A stretch of 64,000 nt of DNA from an uncultured Lachnospiraceae bacterium (GTDB lineage Bacteria; Bacillota; Clostridia; Lachnospirales; Lachnospiraceae), in assembly GCA_947564645.1 (NCBI GenBank), contig CANOCU010000007.1, positions 21,892-85,891 of the forward strand, in the 5' to 3' direction. The translations under genes and the position numbers were made by a program. The notes beneath the pieces were generated by a model that did not search any database, was not told the origin of the DNA, and was given only the letters and a program-made list of their open reading frames with translations. This document shows positions 1-8,337 of the stretch, piece by piece. Positions within the stretch are counted from its first letter, which is position 1. Each line of letters opens with the position of its first letter.

Positions 1-12
1 TCTTTGAACTCG

Positions 13-1260
13 CTATCCTCTGATCTGCCCGTCCCCGCGGATCAGATACTTGTAAGTGGTCAGTTCCTTAAGCCCCATAGGCCCTCTGGCATGCAGCTTC
101 TGTGTGCTGATCCCGATCTCCGCGCCGAACCCGAACTCAAAGCCGTCCGTAAAGCGTGTGGACACATTCACATACACACAGGCGGAATCCACTCCCTGTA
201 AGAATCGTTCCGCGTGTTCCATGTTCTGCGTAAGAATGGCGTCGGAGTGCCTGGTATTATAGCGGTTGATATGCGCGATGGCTTCCTCCACGTCAGACAC
301 GGTCTTCATGGATATGATATAGTCAAGATATTCCCTGCCGTAATCTTCTTCGGTTGCCGCCACAGCCTCCGGGATCAGTTCCTGTACCCGCGCGTCTCCG
401 CGCATCTCTACCTTCTTTTCCTGTAAGGCACGGCCAAGCACGGGCAGCAGCCTGTCGGCGATCTTCTCGTGGATCAGCAGGGATTCACAGGCATTGCACA
501 CACCGATCCTCTGCGTCTTGGCATTGATGATAATGGGCACCGCCTGTTCTAAGTCCGCATCCTCGTCAACGAAGATATGGCAGTTGCCGGTTCCCGTCTC
601 GATCACAGGGACGGTGCTGTTCTCCACCACCGCGCGGATCAGCCCCGCGCCGCCTCTGGGGATCAGGACATCCACATACTGCTTTAACCTCATAAAGGCT
701 GTCGTCACTACCCTGTCGTTATCTTCGATCAGCTGTACCGCATCCGCCGTGACCGCTTCCAAGGAAAGGGCCTCTCTGATCACTTCCACAATGGCGGCAT
801 TCGAATGGGCCGCATCCTTACCACCTTTCAGGATCACGGCGTTTCCGGTCTTAAAGCACAGGCCGAAGGCATCCGCCGTCACATTGGGCCTGGCTTCATA
901 GATAATACCGATTACCCCCATGGGCACTCTTACCTTGTCAATATGCAGTCCGTTCGGGCGGTCAAAAGATTCCATCACGGTTCCTGCCGGATCCTCCAGT
1001 TCCACGATTTGCCGCAGGCCCTCAGCCATGCTCTCAATACGTTCCGGCGTCAGTTTCAGACGGTCCAGCAAAGCGGCCGTCATGCCGCCTGCCGCTGCGG
1101 TCTCATAATCCATATCGTTTGCCGACAGGATACGGTCCGTAGCCGCCGTCAGGGCGGACGCCGCTGCCTGCAGCGCCCTGTTCTTGTCTGTGGCGGATAA
1201 CTTCTGTAATTCATACTTTGCCGCAACGGCTTTTTGCCCTAAATTGTCTAAATATTCCAT
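13..1260 (-). CDS. proA: Glutamate-5-semialdehyde dehydrogenase (gamma-glutamyl phosphate reductase)
   Basis: Second enzyme of proline synthesis: it reduces gamma-glutamyl phosphate to glutamate-5-semialdehyde with NADPH in the cytosol. The protein is 415 residues, close to the usual family length of about 417. It shows the aldehyde-dehydrogenase-like fold signatures of ProA, including the VPMGVIGIIYEARPNVT stretch, ILKGGKDA, and the catalytic-cysteine region around QRIGVCNACE. The frame stays open upstream to 1305, but the ATG at 1260 (MEYLDNLGQK) is preceded by AGAGGA at good spacing and fits ProA N-termini, so I start there. The partner gene proB lies about 6 kb away on the same strand instead of adjacent. 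The stop codon lies 13 bases from the window edge, so the gene is complete. Function is confident from family resemblance. Confidence 0.96.
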   Translation of the reverse strand: MEYLDNLGQKAVAAKYELQKLSATDKNRALQAAASALTAATDRILSANDMDYETAAAGGMTAALLDRLKLTPERIESMAEGLRQIVELEDPAGTVMESFDRPNGLHIDKVRVPMGVIGIIYEARPNVTADAFGLCFKTGNAVILKGGKDAAHSNAAIVEVIREALSLEAVTADAVQLIEDNDRVVTTAFMRLKQYVDVLIPRGGAGLIRAVVENSTVPVIETGTGNCHIFVDEDADLEQAVPIIINAKTQRIGVCNACESLLIHEKIADRLLPVLGRALQEKKVEMRGDARVQELIPEAVAATEEDYGREYLDYIISMKTVSDVEEAIAHINRYNTRHSDAILTQNMEHAERFLQGVDSACVYVNVSTRFTDGFEFGFGAEIGISTQKLHARGPMGLKELTTYKYLIRGDGQIRG

Positions 1261-1330
1261 AGAATTCCTCTTTTCTGCAACTATGATTTCGTTTCCGGAC
1301 AGCAATCGATTTGTCTGCTCCTAAAATACG

Positions 1331-1999
1331 CTATTTACAGGCAATATAAATATCCATATTCTCCCCGTCGGTTTCAAAGCAGGGAATAACATCTTTTTCC
1401 GTGTGCTCCAGACCGTTCACACGCATATACTCCATAAGTGTTTTATAAGCGTTTGGTATGGTCACGAAAGGATTTTCAAAAGGTGCTTCTATATGGATTA
1501 CCGCATACCTGTGTGCGGCCTGTTCGTGTATCGTAAGACCGGAAGGATCAATCTCATCAGGCAGGATCCAGGCTGCTTCATAACCATGCATATTAAAAAC
1601 ATTTATCTGCTCCTGTGACACATGCGGAAAGTCCCAGCCGATGACACGGGGATTCTCCACACCATATCTGCGGGCGATGGAGAAGACTCTGTCGATCGCA
1701 TCTCCCTCCGGCTCGGAGCTTATAACGGCATGTTTTATGTAACGAAAAGCGGGTACGATCTCGACACGCAGATTCGTATACTCTTCACCGCAGGTGACCA
1801 TTTCATCGCGAAATAAGTTGTCCAATGTGCAATTAAAAAGTCTGCACAGTTCTATCGCTTTTTCCATTTCTGGCTGCGCCGCATCCAACTCCCATTTTGA
1901 TACGGTTTGGCGGCTTATATTCATTTTTTCGGCCAAATCCTCTTGCGTCATATTTCCCCGCAAATGCCTTAAAAACTGCAAATTTTTACCGAAGCTCAT
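1331..1999 (-). CDS. XRE-family regulator with C-terminal GyrI-like effector domain
   Basis: Predicted transcription factor of 222 residues. Residues 5-60 are a helix-turn-helix of the XRE/Cro type (MTQEDLAEKMNISRQTVSKWE is the recognisable core, followed by LDNLF, typical of these regulators). The rest, from about residue 75, resembles the GyrI-like/AraC effector-binding domain (WDFPHVSQEQ, GYEAAWILP, YAVIHIEAPFEN), which in other proteins binds small hydrophobic or cationic ligands. The start has GGGAG six bases upstream. The gene has its own candidate promoter and lies between proA and an envelope-glycosylation cassette. Its target is unknown. The nearest candidates are the neighbouring genes or itself. 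Confidence 0.85.
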   Translation of the reverse strand: MSFGKNLQFLRHLRGNMTQEDLAEKMNISRQTVSKWELDAAQPEMEKAIELCRLFNCTLDNLFRDEMVTCGEEYTNLRVEIVPAFRYIKHAVISSEPEGDAIDRVFSIARRYGVENPRVIGWDFPHVSQEQINVFNMHGYEAAWILPDEIDPSGLTIHEQAAHRYAVIHIEAPFENPFVTIPNAYKTLMEYMRVNGLEHTEKDVIPCFETDGENMDIYIACK

Positions 2000-2043
2000 A
2001 TAATAGTCTCCCTTTTCCTTTTATTACGCCGCGCCGCATTATC

Positions 2044-2072
2044 AGTATACTATTCGTATCAACATGCCGCAA
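2044..2072 (-). promoter_or_regulatory. Candidate sigma-A promoter of the XRE regulator
   Basis: On the minus strand, TTGCGG (2072-2067) and TATACT (2049-2044) are separated by exactly 17 bases. This lies 45 bases upstream of the regulator start. The -10 box is a good match and the -35 box a weak one. Confidence 0.4.
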
Positions 2073-2124
2073 CCAATTTACATGTGCTATTTTGTTGGAT
2101 CGCGCAACTTTAAAGTGCGGAAAT

Positions 2125-4296
2125 TTATTCACGCAGGGAGATTACCACAAATTCCGCGGGCTCCTTTCCTGCTATCCCTTCCTGCAGTCTTAGCGCCACG
2201 CTGTCATGATACTCACCGGAATCCAACATCGCTTCCGCAAATTCCGCCCGAATGCAAAGATAGTCGGAACCGTAATAGGTCTGCTGCAGATTCGCGAACT
2301 CATCTTTCGGCGTGATGGTTCCTTCCACCACATCCGGCCGGTAATAGGAAGAGCGGAAATCGATATCGTTAAAGATCACCACCGACTTTTCAGGAATCCC
2401 CTGATAGGCCTCTTCCCACTGTGCTTCCAGTGACAGATAATAATTGTCGTCCCGGTCCATGCCGCCGTTTGCAAAGACAGACCAGACCGCGGTCCCAAGC
2501 AGTAAAGTGACCATGCTGGCAAAATAGTGGAATCCCTTCTTTCCGCGCAGATACGGCAAAAGCAGGCCGGTCAGCGCGATACAGAGCAGGAAGGTCGCCG
2601 GCTCGAAAAAGCGGAAATAGAAACTGTCCATCGAAGAGACATAGCGGATGGCGATAAAGACCATGTCATAGACCACTGCCATCACGATCAGCACCGACTC
2701 TCTCGTAAAACGCCTGCAGTTTCTGACGATCAGCCAGCCGATCCCTGTCAGAATGCCTGCCACCACGAATACCTTGATCTGATAGGGGAACCCTTCCACC
2801 AGCTCCGGTATCTGCATGGAGAAGATATTGAAAAATTCCGTCAGCAGGCTCTCGATCAGATCGTCCGTCAGGATACGATAATCATCCCACCACATGGTAC
2901 GGCTCACGCCGGACGCCATGCCATTTTGAAGCTTGTTCAGAAGCAGATACGCCATGCTCAGACCGCCCGACACGGCGGCCGTCACCGTCAGTCCCACCAG
3001 TTTGGAAAAGACCGCCGGCTCTCTCTTTTTCCTGTAGGATGCAAACAGTACAAGCAGGTACAGCCCCGTCACGATCCACACGAAGATACCGTAATACCTG
3101 GTCAGAAAGCAGCAGATGCCCGCCGCACCAAGAGCCGCGTACCATCCCCATGCAGGACGCTCCTTTTGCAGCACCGTTGCAAAGAGCAGGGCAAACAGAA
3201 GCATAAACAGCATAAAGGGAATCTCGCTCCACGTATAATAGCTCAGATTCAGATAGCCGATATTGGTCAGACACAGGCCATACAGCCACGCGTCTTTGCC
3301 AAAACACCGGCGCAGCACAAGCAGGATCAGTCCTGCCGTCACCATGGCCACGATCTTCGATGCCAGATAGGCGCCTGTCCCGGTGACAAGCATGACCGCC
3401 GCGATCAGGGCCGGATACAGAATTGGCCAGTTGGCAAACCAGGTATCGTATCCCGCCAGCCCGTCATAGGAAAATCCGTTTCCGCTTACCAGGTTCACCG
3501 CCTCCCGAAGATACCCTGCCGAGTCTGCGGAAATATAAGCCCCTTTCAGATAAGCCCGGGAGTAGATGCTGACACAGACAGCCACGAACAGGAACAACAG
3601 GAACAGATCATTGCCGTACTTATTTACAAACCTTCTCGCCGGCGTCCCAAGTCCAAGGATCACAGTCCATACCTTCCGCCATCCCGCCCAGATACTAAGC
3701 AGCCCTACGGCGGTAAGCAGCACGGAAACCGGGATCGAATAATAGAAAATATCCCCGTAAGTCATCCTGACAAGCTCCACCCGGTCGATCCCCAGGGAAA
3801 TACCGCATTCCAGTATTTCACCGTCCTTGACCACCTGTTCGGTAAAAGGCAGCTGCGCGCCCTCTTTCTCCGGCACCTGCATAAAATACGGCGAACTGCC
3901 GTCTGCGGACACGGAAACCTTATAGGTCTGCCCTGCCGCAAAAGTCATATCACCGGCGATCGTAAACCATTTCCCCGGCGTGATGGTCTCCACCGGGATC
4001 ACCTGGCTGACCAGAATAGCGGACGTATCGTCAGTCACCGTAAATCGCAGTGTCCCCCTGCTGTCCTGTGCGATATTGACCAGGAGAACCGGAAATCCGC
4101 TGACCTGAAACTCTTTTTTGGCTGTCAGCATGGCTTCCAGTGTCTCTCCTGGCTCACAGGTCACGTACACCGGATCAGGATTGATGCCCGGCAGGACCTG
4201 TGTGGTCTCCATCCCGTTCTGTGCCGTATGCGTCAATACCGCCATCACGGCGCCAAAGAGCAGAAGGAGGATGAAACTGTAGATTAATTTGCGCAT
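2125..4296 (-). CDS. Polytopic membrane protein, GT-C (GT39-like) glycosyltransferase candidate
   Basis: A 723-residue integral membrane protein. An N-terminal hydrophobic anchor (residues about 4-22) is followed by an extracytoplasmic beta-rich region to about residue 185, then roughly ten or more hydrophobic segments, then a soluble C-terminal tail. The loop after the second membrane segment contains SADSAGYLREA, the kind of acidic loop seen in polyprenyl-phosphate-sugar-dependent GT-C enzymes (GT39/ArnT type). I infer transfer of a lipid-linked sugar outside the membrane; the substrate is not visible. ATG 4296 (MRKLIYSF) is preferred to an upstream GTG at 4311 because it has AAAAGGA in front of it. 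It is the last gene of a three-gene cassette with a GT2 enzyme and a flavoprotein, which supports a role in envelope glycan synthesis. Confidence 0.7.
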   Translation of the reverse strand: MRKLIYSFILLLLFGAVMAVLTHTAQNGMETTQVLPGINPDPVYVTCEPGETLEAMLTAKKEFQVSGFPVLLVNIAQDSRGTLRFTVTDDTSAILVSQVIPVETITPGKWFTIAGDMTFAAGQTYKVSVSADGSSPYFMQVPEKEGAQLPFTEQVVKDGEILECGISLGIDRVELVRMTYGDIFYYSIPVSVLLTAVGLLSIWAGWRKVWTVILGLGTPARRFVNKYGNDLFLLFLFVAVCVSIYSRAYLKGAYISADSAGYLREAVNLVSGNGFSYDGLAGYDTWFANWPILYPALIAAVMLVTGTGAYLASKIVAMVTAGLILLVLRRCFGKDAWLYGLCLTNIGYLNLSYYTWSEIPFMLFMLLFALLFATVLQKERPAWGWYAALGAAGICCFLTRYYGIFVWIVTGLYLLVLFASYRKKREPAVFSKLVGLTVTAAVSGGLSMAYLLLNKLQNGMASGVSRTMWWDDYRILTDDLIESLLTEFFNIFSMQIPELVEGFPYQIKVFVVAGILTGIGWLIVRNCRRFTRESVLIVMAVVYDMVFIAIRYVSSMDSFYFRFFEPATFLLCIALTGLLLPYLRGKKGFHYFASMVTLLLGTAVWSVFANGGMDRDDNYYLSLEAQWEEAYQGIPEKSVVIFNDIDFRSSYYRPDVVEGTITPKDEFANLQQTYYGSDYLCIRAEFAEAMLDSGEYHDSVALRLQEGIAGKEPAEFVVISLRE

Positions 4297-4389
4297 GGTT
4301 CCTTTTATCACCTTTAACCCCCATTTTGCTTAGCCTGCGGATTTGGCGCAGGCACAAATTCACATAGGAAAATGCATCTTTTTATAGGC

Positions 4390-5613
4390 TCACAACTGCG
4401 CCAACCGCCGAGCCGCCTGCATGGCAAGTTCCACCACCACATCCGAATTATAATGACAGTGTTCACCCCATCGTCCCAGGCCATAGATCTGCCTTGCCTC
4501 ACAGAAAGAAAGCAGCTTCTTCATCGCCTCCGGTTTCCCGATGGTATTGAGCGGATAAGCATATGCATTCAGATAATGATAGGTTTCTGCCGTATCCGCA
4601 AACATCGCTGTCCGTTCTTTTCGGGTCTCTAACCAGTACCCTCTGCTTCCCGGACAGAAATTATGGCGCACCAGGATCCTGTGCCAGGGAACCTGCGGAT
4701 CCGGCTCATAGATCCACTGCGCCGCCGTATCAAGCTGCTCTGGCACATAGCGGGTTTCTATGGCGCTGTATCTTAGTCCCGCCACCAGCTCCCTGAGCTT
4801 ATCCGGCATACCGATGATCTGTGTAAAGCTTCGCCAGGGAACCGTAGTGATCACATGTTCCGCTTCAAACACATCCCCGGTCCTCGTCCTGACACTGCGG
4901 TTTTCGCAATCCAGTACGACGGCCTCCTCACCGTACAGCACTTTCGGCGCCACTTCTTTTGCCATGCGCCGCCATACTTCCCCATAGCCATGCCTTTTCG
5001 GATAATAGAAGGAAGCATGCCCTGGCTGTGTGCCGTAGGGCTTATGTGTCAGACAGGACAGAAGCGTTTCCTCGAAGCTCACGTTTGGCAGCTTTTCCAG
5101 CCAGTAGGTGCCAAGTTCGTTCAGATCATCCGCGAACATTTTCCGGTTATAGGGAAGCATATAGTGATCGGCGATCCGCTGCCCCAGCTTCCACACGATC
5201 CATTCCACGAACCGTTCCGGCATGGGCTGATCCAGATTGCAGCCGGCCTTTGCGATGGAAGTCAGATATGCCACCTGCGTCGTCAGGTCAAACTGCCAGA
5301 TATTGGCCTCCAGCGGATGCCCGACCTGCGCGCCGTCCACCCGGATCCGGCTGTCCCTTGTATAAAGCGTCCACTCCTCCCTGGGCATGAACCGGAACAG
5401 AAATGTATTGACGTTCGGTCTTCTCACATCCAGGAAATGACCGCCGCCGATGTCAAAAGGACTGCCGTCCACCATCGTGGAACGGCACAGGCCGCCCGCC
5501 TCCTCTTCTTTCTCCAGAAGCAGGAAATCTGTTTCCCCCAGGTCCTTTAACCGGTTTGCGAACGTAAGCCCTGTCGGCCCGGCGCCAAGGATCAGATATT
5601 TTACTTTTTCCAT
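4390..5613 (-). CDS. FAD-dependent NAD(P)-binding oxidoreductase (amine oxidase / UDP-galactopyranose mutase-like)
   Basis: A 407-residue soluble flavoprotein. The N-terminus has the dinucleotide-binding signature LILGAGPTGLTFANRL and then the acidic strand end LLLEKEEEAGG, followed by GGLCRS and FDIGGGHFLDVR, a pattern common to protoporphyrinogen oxidase, amine oxidase and UDP-galactopyranose mutase relatives. The reaction is not determined by sequence alone. The gene start overlaps the end of the upstream GT2 gene by 13 bases, suggesting translational coupling, and a GT-C-like membrane protein follows. A role in modifying a sugar nucleotide or lipid-linked sugar is therefore plausible. No transmembrane segment or signal peptide is seen. 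Confidence 0.75.
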   Translation of the reverse strand: MEKVKYLILGAGPTGLTFANRLKDLGETDFLLLEKEEEAGGLCRSTMVDGSPFDIGGGHFLDVRRPNVNTFLFRFMPREEWTLYTRDSRIRVDGAQVGHPLEANIWQFDLTTQVAYLTSIAKAGCNLDQPMPERFVEWIVWKLGQRIADHYMLPYNRKMFADDLNELGTYWLEKLPNVSFEETLLSCLTHKPYGTQPGHASFYYPKRHGYGEVWRRMAKEVAPKVLYGEEAVVLDCENRSVRTRTGDVFEAEHVITTVPWRSFTQIIGMPDKLRELVAGLRYSAIETRYVPEQLDTAAQWIYEPDPQVPWHRILVRHNFCPGSRGYWLETRKERTAMFADTAETYHYLNAYAYPLNTIGKPEAMKKLLSFCEARQIYGLGRWGEHCHYNSDVVVELAMQAARRLAQL

Positions 5614-6323
5614 GATACAACAACCCGCCGTTCATTCTTTTTCAGCTGAAACAGAAGGCGCAGCGCCTCCGTCACGGAACTGCTCTTTAGACTGGATGCC
5701 GTCCCCACATAGTGGATCGGCACCTCAACGGTACGCAGATTCCTGCAGTAAAAGCGCATCTCCGTCTGGTACATATGTCCGGTGGAAAGGAACGCATCCA
5801 GATCCATGCCTTCCAGCACCTTGCGCTGAAAGCATTCGAATCCGCTGGTCATATCCCGCAGCCTTGTTCCCAGGACGAGATTTGCCAGGATCGTGCCGCC
5901 CTGGCTCAGGATCCTTCGGTATAAAGGCTGTTTGCGCATGGAGCCGCCCTCCATAAACCGGGAACCCCATACGCAGTCATACCCCTCTTCCATTTTCGCA
6001 AGAAACTGCGGTATCTCCGAGGGCAGATGACTTCCGCCGCCGTCCATCTCTAAGATCTGCTGTGCCCCATCCGCCAGGGCCTGGCGGAATCCCTCCAGAT
6101 AGCAGCTGATCACGCCTTTGGATTCCTTATAATAAATACATTTTACCTTGTCATTCTCATCGGCCTTCTGCCTGATGATCTCTTCCGTCCGGTCTCTGGA
6201 ATAGTCGTCGATGACCGGATAGATATGTAAATTGTCATAGGGCAGCGCAAGAATCTCATCCAGGATCCGCTCCATGGTGTCTTCTTCGTTGGCTACCGGC
6301 ATGACGATGATCGTCTTTTTCAT
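5601..6323 (-). CDS. Family 2 glycosyltransferase, dolichol-phosphate-mannose-synthase-like
   Basis: A 240-residue GT-A fold glycosyltransferase. The N-terminus MKKTIIVMPVANEEDTM and the nucleotide-binding DDYSRDRT (residues 39-46) match polyprenyl-phosphate hexose synthases. The canonical MDAD-x-SH metal-binding motif is here MDGGGSH (residues 93-99), so the second aspartate of DXD is replaced by glycine. SGFECFQR and the Y-x-TEM-RF region near residue 180 fit the family. There are no C-terminal membrane helices, so it is likely a peripheral protein. It is the first gene of a cassette driven by a strong promoter at 6390-6418, followed by a flavoprotein and a GT-C-like protein that could use its lipid-linked product. 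Whether it is catalytically normal is uncertain because of the altered motif. Confidence 0.8.
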   Translation of the reverse strand: MKKTIIVMPVANEEDTMERILDEILALPYDNLHIYPVIDDYSRDRTEEIIRQKADENDKVKCIYYKESKGVISCYLEGFRQALADGAQQILEMDGGGSHLPSEIPQFLAKMEEGYDCVWGSRFMEGGSMRKQPLYRRILSQGGTILANLVLGTRLRDMTSGFECFQRKVLEGMDLDAFLSTGHMYQTEMRFYCRNLRTVEVPIHYVGTASSLKSSSVTEALRLLFQLKKNERRVVVSWKK

Positions 6324-6389
6324 GGTGTCCCCTCATATGTAAAACATCTCTTTTGTAATAATCGATCCTGTATCTGCTTCCGAGAATTT

Positions 6390-6418
6390 ACTATAACATA
6401 AAAACGTTAGTTTAACAA
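6390..6418 (-). promoter_or_regulatory. Sigma-A promoter of the glycosylation cassette
   Basis: Minus-strand TTGTTA (6418-6413), a 17-base spacer, and TATAGT (6395-6390). Both boxes match the vegetative consensus well at ideal spacing. It sits 67 bases upstream of the GT2 start and would drive GT2, flavoprotein and membrane protein together. Confidence 0.65.
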
Positions 6419-6452
6419 TGTCGGATGAATCGTATTGTCCCTCACACCTGAA

Positions 6453-7121
6453 TCATATTCTCACGGAATGCGCAGCCGGTGCGCATTCCTGACCCGTGTA
6501 AAGCGGCCCGTCTTCCGTAAACAGCAGATCCGGTCTGATATCATGTGCCTCATGGGGAAGCTCCGGCATCAGCTGACAGGTATAGGCAAGCGCCGCCGTG
6601 GTCAGATAAACTTCCGCATTACCGCCGGGTCTTCGTGTCTTACCGCCGCATCCGTACAGCCTACCCAGATAGCGGTCATAAAATCCTTTACCATAACCGA
6701 TGCGATGCCTTTCTTTATCAAATACGGCTCCCGGCATCCATAGCATTGCCTGACAGACGGTCTGCTTCTGACGGGATGCATTTGCCATCCATTCCGGGAA
6801 GGAGATGCCTTCCGGGGGTTCCGGGATTCCCTTATATCCGCGATGCAGATCCTGCAGCGACGAGATCTGCCAAAATTCCATCTCCAGACCGGAAACCTTT
6901 GGCGCAAAAACATACTTTCCGTCGTCAAAAGCCTGCCCGATCATCGGAATCGTGTCCACTTCACTCTGGTAACTTACATAGGCCAGAATGATCTGCGACT
7001 CCTGATAAGCCCTGTGTGTGCAGACATAATCTCTAATTCTTTTGTCATACTGCGCTTTTACATCCGGTTCCAGTCTGTCACGTATTGTGAGTATCTGTCT
7101 GCGGATCTCGCTTTTTCCCAT
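6453..7121 (-). CDS. 5-formyltetrahydrofolate cyclo-ligase
   Basis: Converts 5-formyl-tetrahydrofolate to 5,10-methenyl-tetrahydrofolate using ATP, returning stored folate to one-carbon metabolism. The 222-residue protein has the family C-terminal signature GYGKGFYDRYL and the conserved N-terminal K-x-E-x-R-x-x arrangement (MGKSEIRRQILTIRDRL). The frame is open to 7169, but ATG 7121 has GGAGA upstream and matches family N-termini; the longer start would overlap the preceding gene by 26 bases. In many Lachnospiraceae this gene follows proB-proA. Here it follows proB and the UPF0291 gene, while proA is displaced. A perfect 10-bp inverted repeat (6465-6474 and 6480-6489) lies inside its 3' end. 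Confidence 0.92.
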   Translation of the reverse strand: MGKSEIRRQILTIRDRLEPDVKAQYDKRIRDYVCTHRAYQESQIILAYVSYQSEVDTIPMIGQAFDDGKYVFAPKVSGLEMEFWQISSLQDLHRGYKGIPEPPEGISFPEWMANASRQKQTVCQAMLWMPGAVFDKERHRIGYGKGFYDRYLGRLYGCGGKTRRPGGNAEVYLTTAALAYTCQLMPELPHEAHDIRPDLLFTEDGPLYTGQECAPAAHSVRI

Positions 7122-7143
7122 AGGTGATCTCCATTCTGCCGGA

Positions 7144-7371
7144 TCAGTCTTTTCCTGCTTTTTGACCATGTTTTTTCCCCAGATCCGTGATGGAGCCGTC
7201 TTTCTCTACAATAGAGATATGATCAAGCTGTCCTCTTAAATTTGCACGCACATTTGCCACATAGGCGCTGCGCAGCTGCTTCTGTTCTTCCTTTTCTGCA
7301 TCCGTCAGTCCTTCTGCCTGTGATTTATGATACAATTCATTGATCCTGGCTGTCATCTGTTCTACATTCAT
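7144..7371 (-). CDS. UPF0291/DUF896 family small protein (YnzC-like)
   Basis: A 75-residue protein of the YnzC family. It shows INELYHKSQAEGLTDAEKEEQ and LR-x-x-YV-x-x-VRANLRGQLD, the two-helix hairpin typical of this family, followed by a short charged tail ending GKKHGQKAGKD. The family is cytosolic and its function is not established; Bacillus members have been linked to the SOS response. It lies between proB and 5-formyltetrahydrofolate cyclo-ligase in the same direction with short gaps, so co-transcription is likely. Confidence 0.9.
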   Translation of the reverse strand: MNVEQMTARINELYHKSQAEGLTDAEKEEQKQLRSAYVANVRANLRGQLDHISIVEKDGSITDLGKKHGQKAGKD

Positions 7372-7432
7372 AGCGCCGTATCATTCCTTTCTGCCCTCAA
7401 GCTAGCTTATGCTCTCATACTTGCTTTTTACC

Positions 7433-8302
7433 TTATTCATGGGTCATCTGCTGCACATACAGAGGCAGATCGAATCCCTCCTCCTTATGCGCCTTAAAAA
7501 GCGTCCCGATATTCTGCCCGGCCAGGATCCGGTGGATCACCTTGATATCCGCACTGTTTGCGATCACCATATCCACTCCCATGTTGCCCGCGATCCGGGC
7601 CGCCTGCAGCTTCGTATTCATGCCGCCTGTACCGGAAGAACTTCCAGTGGAGGCTTTCCCCATTTCCATCAGCTCATCCGTCAGGCCGTCCACTACTTCT
7701 ATATACTTTGCATTCGGATTCTTCCTCGGATCGTCTGTGTACAGTCCGTCGATATCCGACAACAGGATCAACATATCCGCACCGATCAGCGCGGCCACGA
7801 TGGCTGATAACGTGTCGTTATCGCCGATACCCAGCTCGTAAGTAGCTACTGTGTCATTTTCGTTGACAATGGGCACTACGCCCAGCTTAAACAACTCAGC
7901 GAAAGTATTGCGCGCATTAAAGCGGTTCAGATTATCGATGATCGTATTCTTCGTCATCAGGATCTGTGCGGCCACCTGGTTATATTCCGCGAAGATCTTC
8001 TGGTAAGTCATCATCAGCCTGGCCTGACCGATGGCCGCGCAGGCCTGTTTCACTGCCGTCGGATCATCCTCGTCGATCCCCTGCATCAATACGGCCTTTC
8101 TGCCCACTGCCACGGCGCCGGACGTCACCAGCACAACATCCTTGCCCCTGTTCCTGATATCGCACAGCTCCCGCACCAGCACATCCAGCTTCGTATAATC
8201 CAGATCTCCTGTCTGTGTATGCTGCAACGAAGAAGAACCGATCTTGATCACGATCCTCTTTTTATCCTTCATCATTTCCCGAATCTGTCTGTTTTCTGAC
8301 AT
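7433..8302 (-). CDS. proB: Glutamate 5-kinase
   Basis: Phosphorylates glutamate to gamma-glutamyl phosphate, the committed and usually proline-inhibited step of proline synthesis. The protein is 289 residues and consists of the amino-acid-kinase domain only; the C-terminal PUA domain of enterobacterial ProB (about 370 residues) is absent, which is common in Firmicutes. Motifs include IVIKIGSSSLQ at the start, LVTSGAVAVGRKA, VPIVNENDTVA and LLSDIDGLYT. The frame is open upstream to 8452 into the preceding gene, but ATG 8302 has AGGAG at seven bases and gives the normal N-terminus. Its pathway partner proA lies at the left edge of the window, separated by an inserted block. Confidence 0.95.
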   Translation of the reverse strand: MSENRQIREMMKDKKRIVIKIGSSSLQHTQTGDLDYTKLDVLVRELCDIRNRGKDVVLVTSGAVAVGRKAVLMQGIDEDDPTAVKQACAAIGQARLMMTYQKIFAEYNQVAAQILMTKNTIIDNLNRFNARNTFAELFKLGVVPIVNENDTVATYELGIGDNDTLSAIVAALIGADMLILLSDIDGLYTDDPRKNPNAKYIEVVDGLTDELMEMGKASTGSSSGTGGMNTKLQAARIAGNMGVDMVIANSADIKVIHRILAGQNIGTLFKAHKEEGFDLPLYVQQMTHE

Positions 8303-8337
8303 GTCATCTTCTCCTGTCCTGTAATTTTCTCTTTCGC

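Noticed and set aside
2527-4287. Long plus-strand open frame opposite the GT-C membrane gene
   Set aside because: It is antisense to a clear membrane protein; its His/Arg/Gln-rich translation has no domain, ribosome-binding site or family look.
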